Source: Clostridia bacterium
Lineage (GTDB): Bacteria; Bacillota; Clostridia; Lachnospirales; Lachnospiraceae
NCBI GenBank assembly: GCA_910575625.1
Contig: CAJTFD010000012.1
Span: 79,645 to 143,644, forward strand
DNA: 64,000 bases
Reading direction: 5' to 3'
Shown here: one piece after another, positions 27,385 to 34,785 of the stretch
Position numbering within the stretch: the first letter of the stretch is position 1
How the letters are laid out: each line of letters opens with the position of its first letter
The notes under the pieces: model-generated
The model's database searches: none
The model's input: only the letters and a program-made list of their open reading frames with translations
What the model was told of the DNA's origin: nothing
Position numbers and translations under genes: made by a program

Positions 27385-28764
27385 TTAATTCCGTTCCGCG
27401 ATCTGTTGTATCTTCTGCATATCTGCGATCAGTTCTTTGGAATAGGATTCTGCATCCCGGTAGATCTGCGCGGCTCTGTTATATTCTTCATTCTGCAGCG
27501 CCTGGATGACGGATGCGCCGTATTGGTGGAACTTTTTGTGTTTTGTGCCCAGTTTATCCCAGATGGGCAGGACTTCCGGGATGCCGGGCGTCATCGCATA
27601 GTAGAAATGGCCGAATCCGCATTTGGAAGAATCCAGCTGGAGCGGTGTGATGTTCTGTGCATCCACCATCTTTTTCAGATTGCTCAGCCATGTACGGTGG
27701 GAGGTGATCGCGCGGTTCATGTACTGGGCAAATTCCCTGTTTTCCAGATGATAGAAAGCATCCTCTGCCATGCCGCCCATCTCTTTGAGAGTGGTATCCA
27801 GGGTCTTCTCGATGCCCACGACGGGTTCGACGGCTTTTTTCAGCGCATGGCTGACGTTGTCCATGAACACGGTGCTGTGCCTGATCTGGTCTTCCATCTC
27901 GGACATGGAACTGCTGATCTCCTGGCTGACGGCGGCGATGGAGCTGATGGATTCGTTGACTTTTGTGACGTGCTGCTGGCTCTCGTCGGTCAGTTCCCAT
28001 ACGTTTTTGATCTTTTCGGTCATGGATCCGAGGGAGCTGATCGTGTTGTTGGAACTGTCGATGCTCTTCTGGGAGGCTTTTTTGATGTTTTCAAGGAAAT
28101 CGTTCATGTCCTTGGTCAGCTTTTGCGTCTCCCCGGCCAAAGTACGGATCTCATTTGCCACGACGGCGAACCCTTTTCCGGCTTCCCCGGCCCGGGCGGC
28201 TTCCGTGGAGGCATTCAGGGCCAGCAGATTTGTCTGCATGGAGATAGAGTCGATGCCGGCGATGACGTTGCTCATGCGGTTGATGACCTGTGAAAGGTTG
28301 TCGATGTCTTTTTGCATCTCCCTGGAGGTCCCGATGGTCTGGTCGGAGAGATCCCGGATGTTGGTCAGCTCATCCTGTCCGGCTTTCATCTTTTTGACGG
28401 CCACTTCTGTCTCGGAGGCAACGTCTATGATCGTGTTGGTCAATTCTTCATGCTGGTTGCTGGCCCGGCCGGACATTGGTACAGTACTGTCCTGGACATT
28501 CCCGAAGATTGCCCGCGTGGCGTTTGTGATCTGTTCAGAGATTGCCAGGATCTTATCTGTCTCATGTTGCATTGTTAGGTCAAGGGAGCTGATCTGCATG
28601 ACTGCATCGATATTTTTTTCAAAGATATCGGCGAAATGCTTCCGCCCCCGTACCAGTCTCTGGTAGATTTTTTTCAACTCGGGCTCTCTTGAATAATCAG
28701 CTTCTTTTAATTCTGAAACGGCTTTCATGAGCACTGCTGTCTGCTTCTTTTTACCATTGAACAT
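27385..28764 (-). CDS. Soluble methyl-accepting chemotaxis protein with CZB zinc domain
   Basis: 459 residues, no membrane segment, so a cytosolic chemoreceptor. The signalling tip reads [20 protein letters not shown], followed by [12 protein letters not shown]. The C-terminal chemoreceptor zinc-binding (CZB) domain at about 350-440 has [13 protein letters not shown] and HKKFH. CZB domains bind zinc and report zinc or hypochlorous acid. ATG 28764 follows AAGAGGAAATACCC. The gene ends 24 bp inside the left repeat of the mobile element, so it is cargo. A minus-strand TTGCAA with a TATCAT 16 bp on lies upstream. Confidence 0.93.
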   Translation of the reverse strand: MFNGKKKQTAVLMKAVSELKEADYSREPELKKIYQRLVRGRKHFADIFEKNIDAVMQISSLDLTMQHETDKILAISEQITNATRAIFGNVQDSTVPMSGRASNQHEELTNTIIDVASETEVAVKKMKAGQDELTNIRDLSDQTIGTSREMQKDIDNLSQVINRMSNVIAGIDSISMQTNLLALNASTEAARAGEAGKGFAVVANEIRTLAGETQKLTKDMNDFLENIKKASQKSIDSSNNTISSLGSMTEKIKNVWELTDESQQHVTKVNESISSIAAVSQEISSSMSEMEDQIRHSTVFMDNVSHALKKAVEPVVGIEKTLDTTLKEMGGMAEDAFYHLENREFAQYMNRAITSHRTWLSNLKKMVDAQNITPLQLDSSKCGFGHFYYAMTPGIPEVLPIWDKLGTKHKKFHQYGASVIQALQNEEYNRAAQIYRDAESYSKELIADMQKIQQIAERN

Positions 28765-28862
28765 GGGTATTTCCTCTTTTCTTTTAAAAATGGCATGCCT
28801 TCAGGCAAATTTTCTTATACCTATATGATAAAGCTTTTTGAAGTTTTTGCAAGTATTTTCTG

Positions 28863-28891
28863 CCATATTTTTGTCTTGGTGATCATGTACG
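28863..28891 (+). promoter_or_regulatory. Candidate sigma-E-type promoter for the element's recombinase
   Basis: CCATATT (28863-28869; consensus KMATATT, 6 of 7), 14-bp spacer, CATGTACG (28884-28891; consensus CATACAHT, 5 of 8). It lies about 45-50 nt before the small ORF-recombinase pair. Spacing is right but the -10 match is partial. Confidence 0.35.
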
Positions 28892-28941
28892 TGCTGTCTT
28901 TCATAGGATTAGATTGAAGATATCGGACGGGAGAGGTCCAT

Positions 28942-29100
28942 ATGGGAACAGACTGTACAAGGCCCACGATCAATGTGGAGAGGATGCAGCTTGGGGTCAT
29001 CGGGCAGAGGCCGGCGCTCTCACAGCAGGAGAGGGAGGCAGAGAGGCGGAGGATCGCCGCACAGCTTTTTAAGATCTTTCAGAAATATAGCGGGAGGTGA
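28942..29100 (+). CDS. Small charged protein co-encoded with recombinase (possible directionality factor)
   Basis: 52 residues: a polar N-terminus (TDCTRPTINVERMQLGVIG), then a charged helix rich in Q, E and R (ALSQQEREAERRRIAAQLF) ending KIFQKYSGR. ATG 28942 follows GGGAGAGG. Its TGA overlaps the recombinase start region (GGTGATGG), so the two are translationally coupled. Small partners of serine recombinases often set reaction direction, as SprB does; that role is a guess from position and size alone. Confidence 0.7.
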   Translation: MGTDCTRPTINVERMQLGVIGQRPALSQQEREAERRRIAAQLFKIFQKYSGR

Positions 29101-29105
29101 TGGGA

Positions 29106-30593
29106 TTGGCATATGATGCGTTATATGCGCGGCAATCCATTGAGAAAAAAGACAGCATATCGGTGGAGAGCCAGCTTGAGTACTGCAGGTATGAGACGCA
29201 CGGGGGAGATTATATCGAGTATGCGGACAGGGGTTTTTCCGGAAAGGATATGAAGCGGCCGGGATTTGAGCGGATGATGGCGGATATAGCGGAGGGGAAG
29301 GTCCGGCGGGTGATCGTCTATAAACTGGACCGCATCAGCCGATCGATCCTGGATTTTGCAAATATGATGGAGGTATTCCGGAAGTATGATGTGGCGTTCA
29401 TCTCCTCCACGGAAAAATTTGACACATCCACGCCGATCGGTCGGGCTATGCTGAACATCTGTATCGTGTTTGCGCAGCTGGAGCGGGAGACGATCCAGAA
29501 AAGAGTCTCGGATGCTTATCATGCTCGGTGCAGGCATGGATTCTATATGGGCGGGCGTGTCCCCTATGGGTTCCGTTTGAAAAAGACAGTCATCGGTCAA
29601 GTACGGACATCCATGTATGAGGAGGTGGAGGAGGAGGGCAGGCAGGTGCGGCTGATCTACTCCATGTATGCGGATCTGTCTTGTTCGCTGGGTGACATCG
29701 TGCGGTATCTGGATGATAGCCGTATGGAACATCTGCGCGGCGGGAACTGGAATACGGCGCGGCTTGGCGAGATGCTCCGCAATCCTGTGTATGTGCGGGC
29801 GGATGTGGCTGTATATCGTTTTTTCAAGAGCCAGGGGGTGAAGATCTGGGACCCGGTCAGTGATTTTACGGGGAGATACGGCTGTTATCTCTATAAAGGC
29901 GTGGGTGCGGTGGGGCGGAACAGTCTTGAGGGCAGGGAGCTTGTCCTTGCGCCCCATGAAGGGCTCATACCGCCGGAGATCTGGCTTGCCTGTCGGAGGC
30001 GCTGTCTGGATAGCCGGCAGCCGGTGCGGACTGGAAAGGCAAAAAATTCATGGCTTGCAGGCAAGGTGCGGTGCGGGAACTGTGGGTATGCGCTGGCGGT
30101 ACGGAGATCAGGGACGAAGTGGGGACGCTATTTCGTGTGCAGCGGGACGGACTGTGGTGGGACTGGCTGTACGGTGTATGCGGACGTATTGGAGGAGTAT
30201 ATGGAGGGCGTGGTGAAAGAGGAGCTGGCGAGTTTTTCGGGGGTGTATCCGGTGGATGGCAGAGCTGTGCAGCGGCGGGATGATGAGAAAGAGATGCGGC
30301 TGGTGCAGATCGGGGAAGAGATCGATGCGCTCCTTGTGCGGGTGGCTGAGGCGGATGAGGTGCTGCTGAGATATATCAATGAGAGGATCGCTGGACTGGA
30401 GGCGGAAAAATGCCGTGTGCAGGAGGAGATGGAGGCGGAGGATGTGGCGGCCGCAGAGAGGGAGGGGCGGTATATGGATTTTGCGGGGATGTGGGAGCGT
30501 GTTTCGTTCGAAGATCGGAGGGCGGTCGTGGAGGTCCTTTTTAAAGGGATCTGTATTGCGGATGGGAGGATCGAGATCATGTGGCGGATCTGA
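29106..30593 (+). CDS. Large serine recombinase of the 3.3-kb element
   Basis: About 495 residues. N-terminal resolvase domain with active Ser in ALYARQS, SVESQLEYC, and VYKLDRISRS; then a recombinase domain (GGRVPYGFRLKKT), a zinc ribbon (CGNCGYA ... CSGTDCGGTGC) and a coiled coil (about 395-450). It should cut and rejoin the 14-bp core in cotJC. Start: TTG 29106 has GGGAGGTGA at ideal distance; ATG 29100 and GTG 29097 are alternatives too close to that site. SpoIVCA-like in size and layout. Confidence 0.92.
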   Translation: MAYDALYARQSIEKKDSISVESQLEYCRYETHGGDYIEYADRGFSGKDMKRPGFERMMADIAEGKVRRVIVYKLDRISRSILDFANMMEVFRKYDVAFISSTEKFDTSTPIGRAMLNICIVFAQLERETIQKRVSDAYHARCRHGFYMGGRVPYGFRLKKTVIGQVRTSMYEEVEEEGRQVRLIYSMYADLSCSLGDIVRYLDDSRMEHLRGGNWNTARLGEMLRNPVYVRADVAVYRFFKSQGVKIWDPVSDFTGRYGCYLYKGVGAVGRNSLEGRELVLAPHEGLIPPEIWLACRRRCLDSRQPVRTGKAKNSWLAGKVRCGNCGYALAVRRSGTKWGRYFVCSGTDCGGTGCTVYADVLEEYMEGVVKEELASFSGVYPVDGRAVQRRDDEKEMRLVQIGEEIDALLVRVAEADEVLLRYINERIAGLEAEKCRVQEEMEAEDVAAAEREGRYMDFAGMWERVSFEDRRAVVEVLFKGICIADGRIEIMWRI

Positions 30594-30654
30594 AAGGTGT
30601 TTGTCTTAGAGGAGGGAGGGGATGTCTGGAAATCTGTTTCATGTTGCACGTTTT

Positions 30655-30668
30655 GCTTCACCGAAACG
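30655..30668. repeat. Right attachment-core copy of 3.3-kb element
   Basis: GCTTCACCGAAACG, identical to 27348-27361 and also coding RFGEA in cotJC phase. Bases on the host side continue cotJC upstream; bases on the element side read KRAT and stop. Confidence 0.92.
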
Positions 30669-31097
30669 TTGGAAATGGACGATCTCGCGGGCGCGCAGGA
30701 AACGGATCGGGTCGGCCACTTCTGGCATGTCTTTGACGACGCGGAGGATGTTGTCGTAGGTGGAGCGGGCTTTCTGTTCGGCCGCCAGATTTTCGAACAG
30801 GTCGGTGATCGGGTCGCCTTTGGATTGGAATTCACAGGAGTTTAATGGGGTGCCTGCCGCGGATTGGGGCCATACGCCGATCGTGTGGTCGATGTAGTAG
30901 GGGCCGAAGCCGGAGTTTTCAATCTCCTCCATGCTCAGGTTCTGGGTCAGCTGGTGTACGATGGTGGAGACGATCTCCAGGTGGGCCAGCTCCTCGGTAC
31001 CTACATCGTTTAATACACCCCTGCATATGCGGTTTGGTGCGGTGAAGCGTTGGGAGAGATAGCGCAGGGAGGCGTTGATCTCGCCATCCGGGCCACC
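30655..31097 (-). pseudogene. cotJC: cotJC central body, interrupted at both ends
   Basis: From 31097 downward the minus strand reads GGPDGEINASLRYLSQRF, through GTEELAHLEIV, LAAEQKARSTYDNIL, to REIVHFQRFGEA. These hold the expected manganese-catalase ligands (Glu of PDGE, Glu and His of ELAHLE, Glu of AAEQ, Glu and His of REIVH). The CotJC N-terminus (about 30 residues) is absent: the open frame runs into prophage sequence at about 31098. At the other end it runs four codons into the 3.3-kb element and stops (30639). The damage is only by insertion. Confidence 0.95.
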
Positions 31098-31116
31098 GGA
31101 GTGCAAAAACCTATGA

Positions 31117-32559
31117 TTATTTACAATAGTAGTAAAACAGCAGTTTCTTATTAGGTTTATCGTACACGATCTTCTCCACGATACTGCGTAACGCCTGGCC
31201 TTTGGTCTCATACGAGACATCCGGGTCGGCAAGTATGCTATACACGCTCTGGACATTTTTGAGCATTTGGGCAGAAGATTTTTTTTCAATATCTGCCGCT
31301 TGTGTTTCTTGTAGTTCTTTTAATTTTGCTTTTAGTTTTTCCTGTTCCGAGACAAGGCGCGATTTATTTTCACGGTATTCTTCTAAAGTGTCGATCCCGT
31401 TCTCGTACGCCTCCCGGATACGGTCCATTCGGGAGGACATCCGGGCTAGTTCGGTTTTGCACAGGGCGGATATATCCTTGGCCTTGCCTTTTGGCTCCGG
31501 GGGTATGTACCTGTATGTGATCTCCTGGGTATCCAGGAGCGCCTTGACGGATTCCAGGACGCCTTTTACCAGCTTCTTTTCACTGATACACATAGATTCC
31601 TTGTGCCGTCCTTTAGAGTAATTATAGCACTGGAAAAAAGGGCAGTTCTTAGATGGATTGTAAGATAGGTTTGCACCACAGACTGGGCATTTTACGATGC
31701 CGGAGAGCCAATGCCTGCAGGTGCTCACAGCGTGCTGGCCGGTGGGCCGAAAGATACTATCCATGTATTTTATCCTCTTTTCAAATTGGTCTTTGGTGAG
31801 CCTGGTTTCATGGGTCCCCATAAATTCGTGACCATTCCAACGTACCAAGCCATAATAGAATGGGTTTTTTAATACCAATGTCACGGCGCGTTTTTCAAAT
31901 AGGTTTCCCCGCCGGGTCCGGTATCCGATCTCGTTCAGCCTACGTGCTATAGTGGTAGGTTCCATGTGCTGGTCATCGTACATGTTGAATATGGCGGATA
32001 CGATCTTAAAATCATCTTCGTTTATGGCGAAGGGTCTTCCGTCCCCGACGGCCTCATATCCAAGGGGCGGCGTCATCTGATATCCATTCCTGAGTGCTTT
32101 CTCCGTCATTCCACGGACGACCTCACCGGATAACCGGATCGAATAGTATTCGTCCATCCATTCGATGATGCGCTCGATCAGGGATCCAAATGGCCCCTCG
32201 ATCAGCGGTTCCGAGATGCTGACCACATCGACGTCGCATTGCTTGCGCAGGAGGGATTTATATACGATACTTTCCTCCTGGTTCCGGGCGAACCGGGAGA
32301 ACTTCCAGACCAGTATCACGTCAAATGGATGTTCCTGGGATTTTGCATCGGCGATCATCTTTAGGAATTGCGGACGTTTGTCGGCTTTCCGGCCGGATAT
32401 GCCGTGCTCTTGGTATATGTATTGATTGTAGAGGTGCAGCCCGTTCTTTTGACAGTACTCTTTTCCAAGACGGATTTGGGCGTCGGGGGAGAGTTCGTCC
32501 TGTTTATCCGTGCTGACGCGCACGTACAGAGCTGCCTCCTTTGGGGTGTTTAGATCCAT
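31117..32559 (-). CDS. Prophage large serine integrase
   Basis: 480 residues. Catalytic Ser16 in ALYVRVSTDKQ, SGRKADKRPQF, VWKFSRFARN; recombinase domain (GYQMTPPLGYEAV), zinc ribbon (CPVCGANL ... CISEKKL) and a C-terminal coiled coil (about 385-430). Its stop is only about 20 bp from the cotJC junction, as usual for phage integrases beside attL/attR. It is clearly different from the 3.3-kb element's recombinase. ATG 32559 follows GAGGAG at 10 nt. A mother-cell-like -10 lies upstream. Confidence 0.93.
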   Translation of the reverse strand: MDLNTPKEAALYVRVSTDKQDELSPDAQIRLGKEYCQKNGLHLYNQYIYQEHGISGRKADKRPQFLKMIADAKSQEHPFDVILVWKFSRFARNQEESIVYKSLLRKQCDVDVVSISEPLIEGPFGSLIERIIEWMDEYYSIRLSGEVVRGMTEKALRNGYQMTPPLGYEAVGDGRPFAINEDDFKIVSAIFNMYDDQHMEPTTIARRLNEIGYRTRRGNLFEKRAVTLVLKNPFYYGLVRWNGHEFMGTHETRLTKDQFEKRIKYMDSIFRPTGQHAVSTCRHWLSGIVKCPVCGANLSYNPSKNCPFFQCYNYSKGRHKESMCISEKKLVKGVLESVKALLDTQEITYRYIPPEPKGKAKDISALCKTELARMSSRMDRIREAYENGIDTLEEYRENKSRLVSEQEKLKAKLKELQETQAADIEKKSSAQMLKNVQSVYSILADPDVSYETKGQALRSIVEKIVYDKPNKKLLFYYYCK

Positions 32560-32593
32560 ATATCATCAACTCCTCTTTAATCATACTTAAAAA

Positions 32594-32601
32594 ATGGTAT
32601 G
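32594..32601 (-). promoter_or_regulatory. Candidate sigma-E/sigma-K -10 element before the integrase
   Basis: On the minus strand CATACCAT matches the sigma-E -10 CATACAHT at 7 of 8 and the sigma-K CATANNNTA at all but one position. It lies about 35 nt before the integrase start. The -35 side is weak (ACATTTG, 15 bp upstream). Confidence 0.35.
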
Positions 32602-32630
32602 AAAAGTACACCCAACCAAATGTTTGGGGA

Positions 32631-32733
32631 TTGACTGGGTGCCCCGCAGGATGATATATTTATTTTGCGAAGAAACATATCTCTGCGGGGATATCCAAAC
32701 CGTTCAGTGCTGGTAACACTGGACGGCTTTTTA
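32631..32733 (+). ncRNA. Small RNA unit 1 (promoter, ~65-nt transcript, terminator)
   Basis: TTGACT (32631-32636), 18-bp spacer containing GCCCCGCAGGATG, TATATT (32655-32660). The predicted RNA has no ORF and ends in a 10-bp hairpin CCGTTCAGTG (32700-32709) / CACTGGACGG (32717-32726) with a CTTTTT tail. Directly upstream is a palindrome CCAAA-TG-TTTGG (32616-32627). Closely similar to unit 2 about 425 bp downstream. Confidence 0.6.
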
Positions 32734-32762
32734 ATGTATCAAAAATTAATTATTGATACCGT

Positions 32763-32990
32763 CTAATGCAACAGAGGCGTATGATATTTCGTGGTTTTCG
32801 TGCGTCCATATATGCTTTGTTCGGCCAGTTCATATGTGGGGAACAACCGTCCCGCGCGGAGACAGGTCCCCCTATGGCCGTCAAAACGTAGGGTATAAAG
32901 GTCACCTCTCTTTGTTATGACCGTAGCCTCTTTTATCCAGCGGTTATTTTCTACAAAATATACAGTGTTGCTATCTTCATATACCTCCAT
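32763..32990 (-). CDS. Small prophage protein of unknown function
   Basis: 75 residues, mixed charge, beginning MEVYEDSNTVYFVENNRW, with a predicted beta-rich middle (TVITKRGDLYTLRFDGHRG). A strong AGGAGG lies 7 nt before ATG 32990, so it is a real gene. It sits between the two look-alike small-RNA units and reads against them. Not recognised. Confidence 0.65.
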   Translation of the reverse strand: MEVYEDSNTVYFVENNRWIKEATVITKRGDLYTLRFDGHRGTCLRAGRLFPTYELAEQSIYGRTKTTKYHTPLLH

Positions 32991-33055
32991 GGTCGTACCT
33001 CCTAAGATAGATTCTAAAAAGCGTACAAAAATAACACCTGATCAAATGTTCTGGA

Positions 33056-33163
33056 TTGACCGGATGCCCCGCAGGATGGTATATTATGGGTGAACGTATA
33101 GTAGCATCCTTTGGGGCTATTATCTTAATGCCGTCTGGTGTGGGGACACCGGGCGGTTTTTAT
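33056..33163 (+). ncRNA. Small RNA unit 2 (promoter, ~70-nt transcript, terminator)
   Basis: TTGACC (33056-33061), 18-bp spacer with the same GCCCCGCAGGATG block, TATATT (33080-33085). Ends in an 11-bp hairpin CCGTCTGGTGT (33131-33141) / ACACCGGGCGG (33146-33156) with a T-run. The upstream CAAATGTT...GGATTGAC also matches unit 1, so the two are duplicated units. Confidence 0.6.
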
Positions 33164-33210
33164 TTTATACGTTTCCGTTACAAGGATCCTCGTAATGGAA
33201 TAGACCGGGA

Positions 33211-33441
33211 TCATGCGACTTTCGAATAGTCTATGATGGAGATCTTGCTGACGATCTTTTCCAAGTCGTCCAGGATGTCATCAATTTTTTCCGCTACAGA
33301 ACTCTTAAAGACCGCATCGCCGCACTGGTCGCACTTTAGGCATGGTACGTTCTCGATGATCACATAACAGTCTTTGAGTTGTGCGAAGTATGTTGTCCTA
33401 TCCTCTTTCATGTGTCCACTCCTGCAACTTGTGCATCTCAT
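33211..33441 (-). CDS. YgiT-type zinc-finger protein (antitoxin-like)
   Basis: 76 residues. Two CxxC pairs (CTSC, CDQCG plus CLKC) as in YgiT/MqsA N-terminal domains, ending in a helical tail DILDDLEKIVSKISIIDYSK. Lacks the helix-turn-helix half of full MqsA. Starts 2 nt after the DUF4258 gene stop, so it is in an operon with it. In my memory these two families commonly pair as toxin-antitoxin-like modules. Confidence 0.75.
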   Translation of the reverse strand: MRCTSCRSGHMKEDRTTYFAQLKDCYVIIENVPCLKCDQCGDAVFKSSVAEKIDDILDDLEKIVSKISIIDYSKVA

Positions 33442-33443
33442 AT

Positions 33444-33758
33444 CTAACGCTCCCTTCTGGTCTTTAGATCGCTCTCAAATTTATCTGTGTTGGGAATATA
33501 TGCAGTTATGATACGTCCGCACTCTCCCTCGTCACTGACCACGACATGTATGATCCTATTATCTGCTGCATGACCGAAGATCAAACAACTGGGGAATGGG
33601 AAGTCATCCGGGTATTGTTCTATTATCTCACCGGTCAAGATGCAGTTTTTGATGTCTTTTTGCTTTATGTTCCGCTCTCTACATCTATTCATTGCATGTT
33701 GGGAAACAACTATCGTGTCGTAGATAAGATAGTTCTTTAATGTTTTAATGTCAATCAT
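33444..33758 (-). CDS. DUF4258 protein (toxin-like)
   Basis: 104 residues. Motif VVSQHAMNRCRERNI near the start and IIHVVVSDEGECGRIITAYIP near the end are typical of DUF4258, a fold related to RelE/BrnT-like RNases. First gene of a two-gene operon with the YgiT-type protein. Toxicity is not shown by sequence. Confidence 0.7.
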   Translation of the reverse strand: MIDIKTLKNYLIYDTIVVSQHAMNRCRERNIKQKDIKNCILTGEIIEQYPDDFPFPSCLIFGHAADNRIIHVVVSDEGECGRIITAYIPNTDKFESDLKTRRER

Positions 33759-33973
33759 TTTTATCTCTCAACTTTCCTGATAATGATCCTATCTTCATCA
33801 TGCTCCTGCATCTTGATATCTTTTCTTATCAGGAATCTGCTATATACCACCATCAATCGCATAGTATCATTAATTAATTTTTAGACACACTATTCCTGCA
33901 CATATGCACCGATTATCCTCATGGTATTAGCCGTGAATGTATTTTAATAATATCAAGTTACAATATATTTATG

Positions 33974-34001
33974 TTGACTGTTAAAAATTTTCAGTTATAA
34001 T
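33974..34001 (+). promoter_or_regulatory. Promoter of zinc-ribbon cargo gene
   Basis: TTGACT (33974-33979), 16 bp, perfect TATAAT (33996-34001). The rest of 33759-34047 is AT-rich with no ORF or hairpin that I can support. Confidence 0.75.
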
Positions 34002-34047
34002 TAAGTTTAAGACACTATCAACAAAAGTACACAAAGGAGTATATTTT

Positions 34048-34731
34048 ATGGCTGAGTCAAAAGTTTTTAAACTACTAAACAATGTCACGGTCGAGATGAT
34101 TGGGGAAGCAGTGGAAAGCTTCCTGCGTGACACAAAAGGGATGGTGACGCAAGCGGGCTTGACAACAGAGGGCTATTTCGTGCAGGGCAAACAGGAATCA
34201 GATGGGTGGAAAAAGCTCTCAGGCATGGACCAGGCAATCAGTGTTCAGATCTTCCAAGCAGGCGATGTGATAAACGTCACAGCTGGATTTGGAAAGTGGT
34301 CTGACAAGATTGGTGCAGGTGCTGTTGGTGGGCTGATCTTTGCTCCCTTAGCGGTTACAGCTGCGATCGGCGCGTTCATGCAGAAAAAACTGCCGCAGGA
34401 GATTTTCGATGTTATCGAGAAATTCATCTTAAGCGGCGGACAGAGCGCAACGGTGGGCGTGACTGGAGGGAAGAGGATCGCGGAGGATCAAGTTGCCTGT
34501 AAAAACTGCCAGACCCTGAATCCCAAAGGGACTAAATTCTGTTCAAACTGCGGAGCGAAACTCACGGCGCAGTGCCCGTCTTGCGGTGCAGATATCCAGG
34601 ATGGAGCGAAGTTCTGCCCGGAATGTGGCAGTCCTACGGTCGTGGAACAGAAAAATAAGTGTCCAAAATGTGGAGCGGAGCATCCAGCAGGGCAGAAATT
34701 CTGCCCAGAATGCGGTACTCCACTGCAGTGA
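34048..34731 (+). CDS. Double zinc-ribbon protein with hydrophobic N-terminal domain (prophage cargo)
   Basis: 227 residues. The N-terminal ~140 residues include a Gly/Ala-rich hydrophobic stretch (GAGAVGGLIFAPLAVTAAIG). The C-terminus has six CxxC knuckles (CKNC, CSNCG, CPSCG, CPECG, CPKCG, CPECG), a DZANK-like set of zinc ribbons. It has its own strong promoter and terminator and sits between the integrase block and CI, the typical place for a lysogen-expressed moron gene. Function unknown. Confidence 0.8.
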   Translation: MAESKVFKLLNNVTVEMIGEAVESFLRDTKGMVTQAGLTTEGYFVQGKQESDGWKKLSGMDQAISVQIFQAGDVINVTAGFGKWSDKIGAGAVGGLIFAPLAVTAAIGAFMQKKLPQEIFDVIEKFILSGGQSATVGVTGGKRIAEDQVACKNCQTLNPKGTKFCSNCGAKLTAQCPSCGADIQDGAKFCPECGSPTVVEQKNKCPKCGAEHPAGQKFCPECGTPLQ

Positions 34732-34747
34732 TACATAATATTTGACG

Positions 34748-34785
34748 CAAATACCATCTGGCTGTTCTGGCTGGGTGGTATCTTG
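34748..34785. terminator. Terminator between zinc-ribbon gene and repressor
   Basis: ATACCA and TGGTAT arms with inner pairing (about 34751-34781) between convergent genes; weak T-tail. Confidence 0.5.

Larger units (their letters stand above)
27362..30668. mobile_element. 3.3-kb serine-recombinase element interrupting cotJC
   Basis: The 3307 bp between the end of the left 14-bp repeat and the end of the right one. Contents: a chemoreceptor gene (minus), a 52-codon ORF and a serine recombinase (plus). Deleting exactly this unit joins the two cotJC pieces in frame (HFQRFGEALRSLQDQ). Layout and target type match skin-like intervening elements that excise in the mother cell, as known for sigK. 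I have no sequence of the excised form, so precise excision is inferred from the repeat and frame. Confidence 0.9.

Noticed and set aside
27406..28666. Two overlapping long plus-strand frames across the chemoreceptor gene
   Set aside because: Mirror images of the MCP coding strand, hydrophobic from codon complement; the MCP motifs on the minus strand are decisive.
30639..31289. A single 216-codon ORF covering the cotJC body
   Set aside because: Its first ~60 codons are antisense to the integrase and its last four are element sequence; only the middle is cotJC, so it is not a real gene as it stands.
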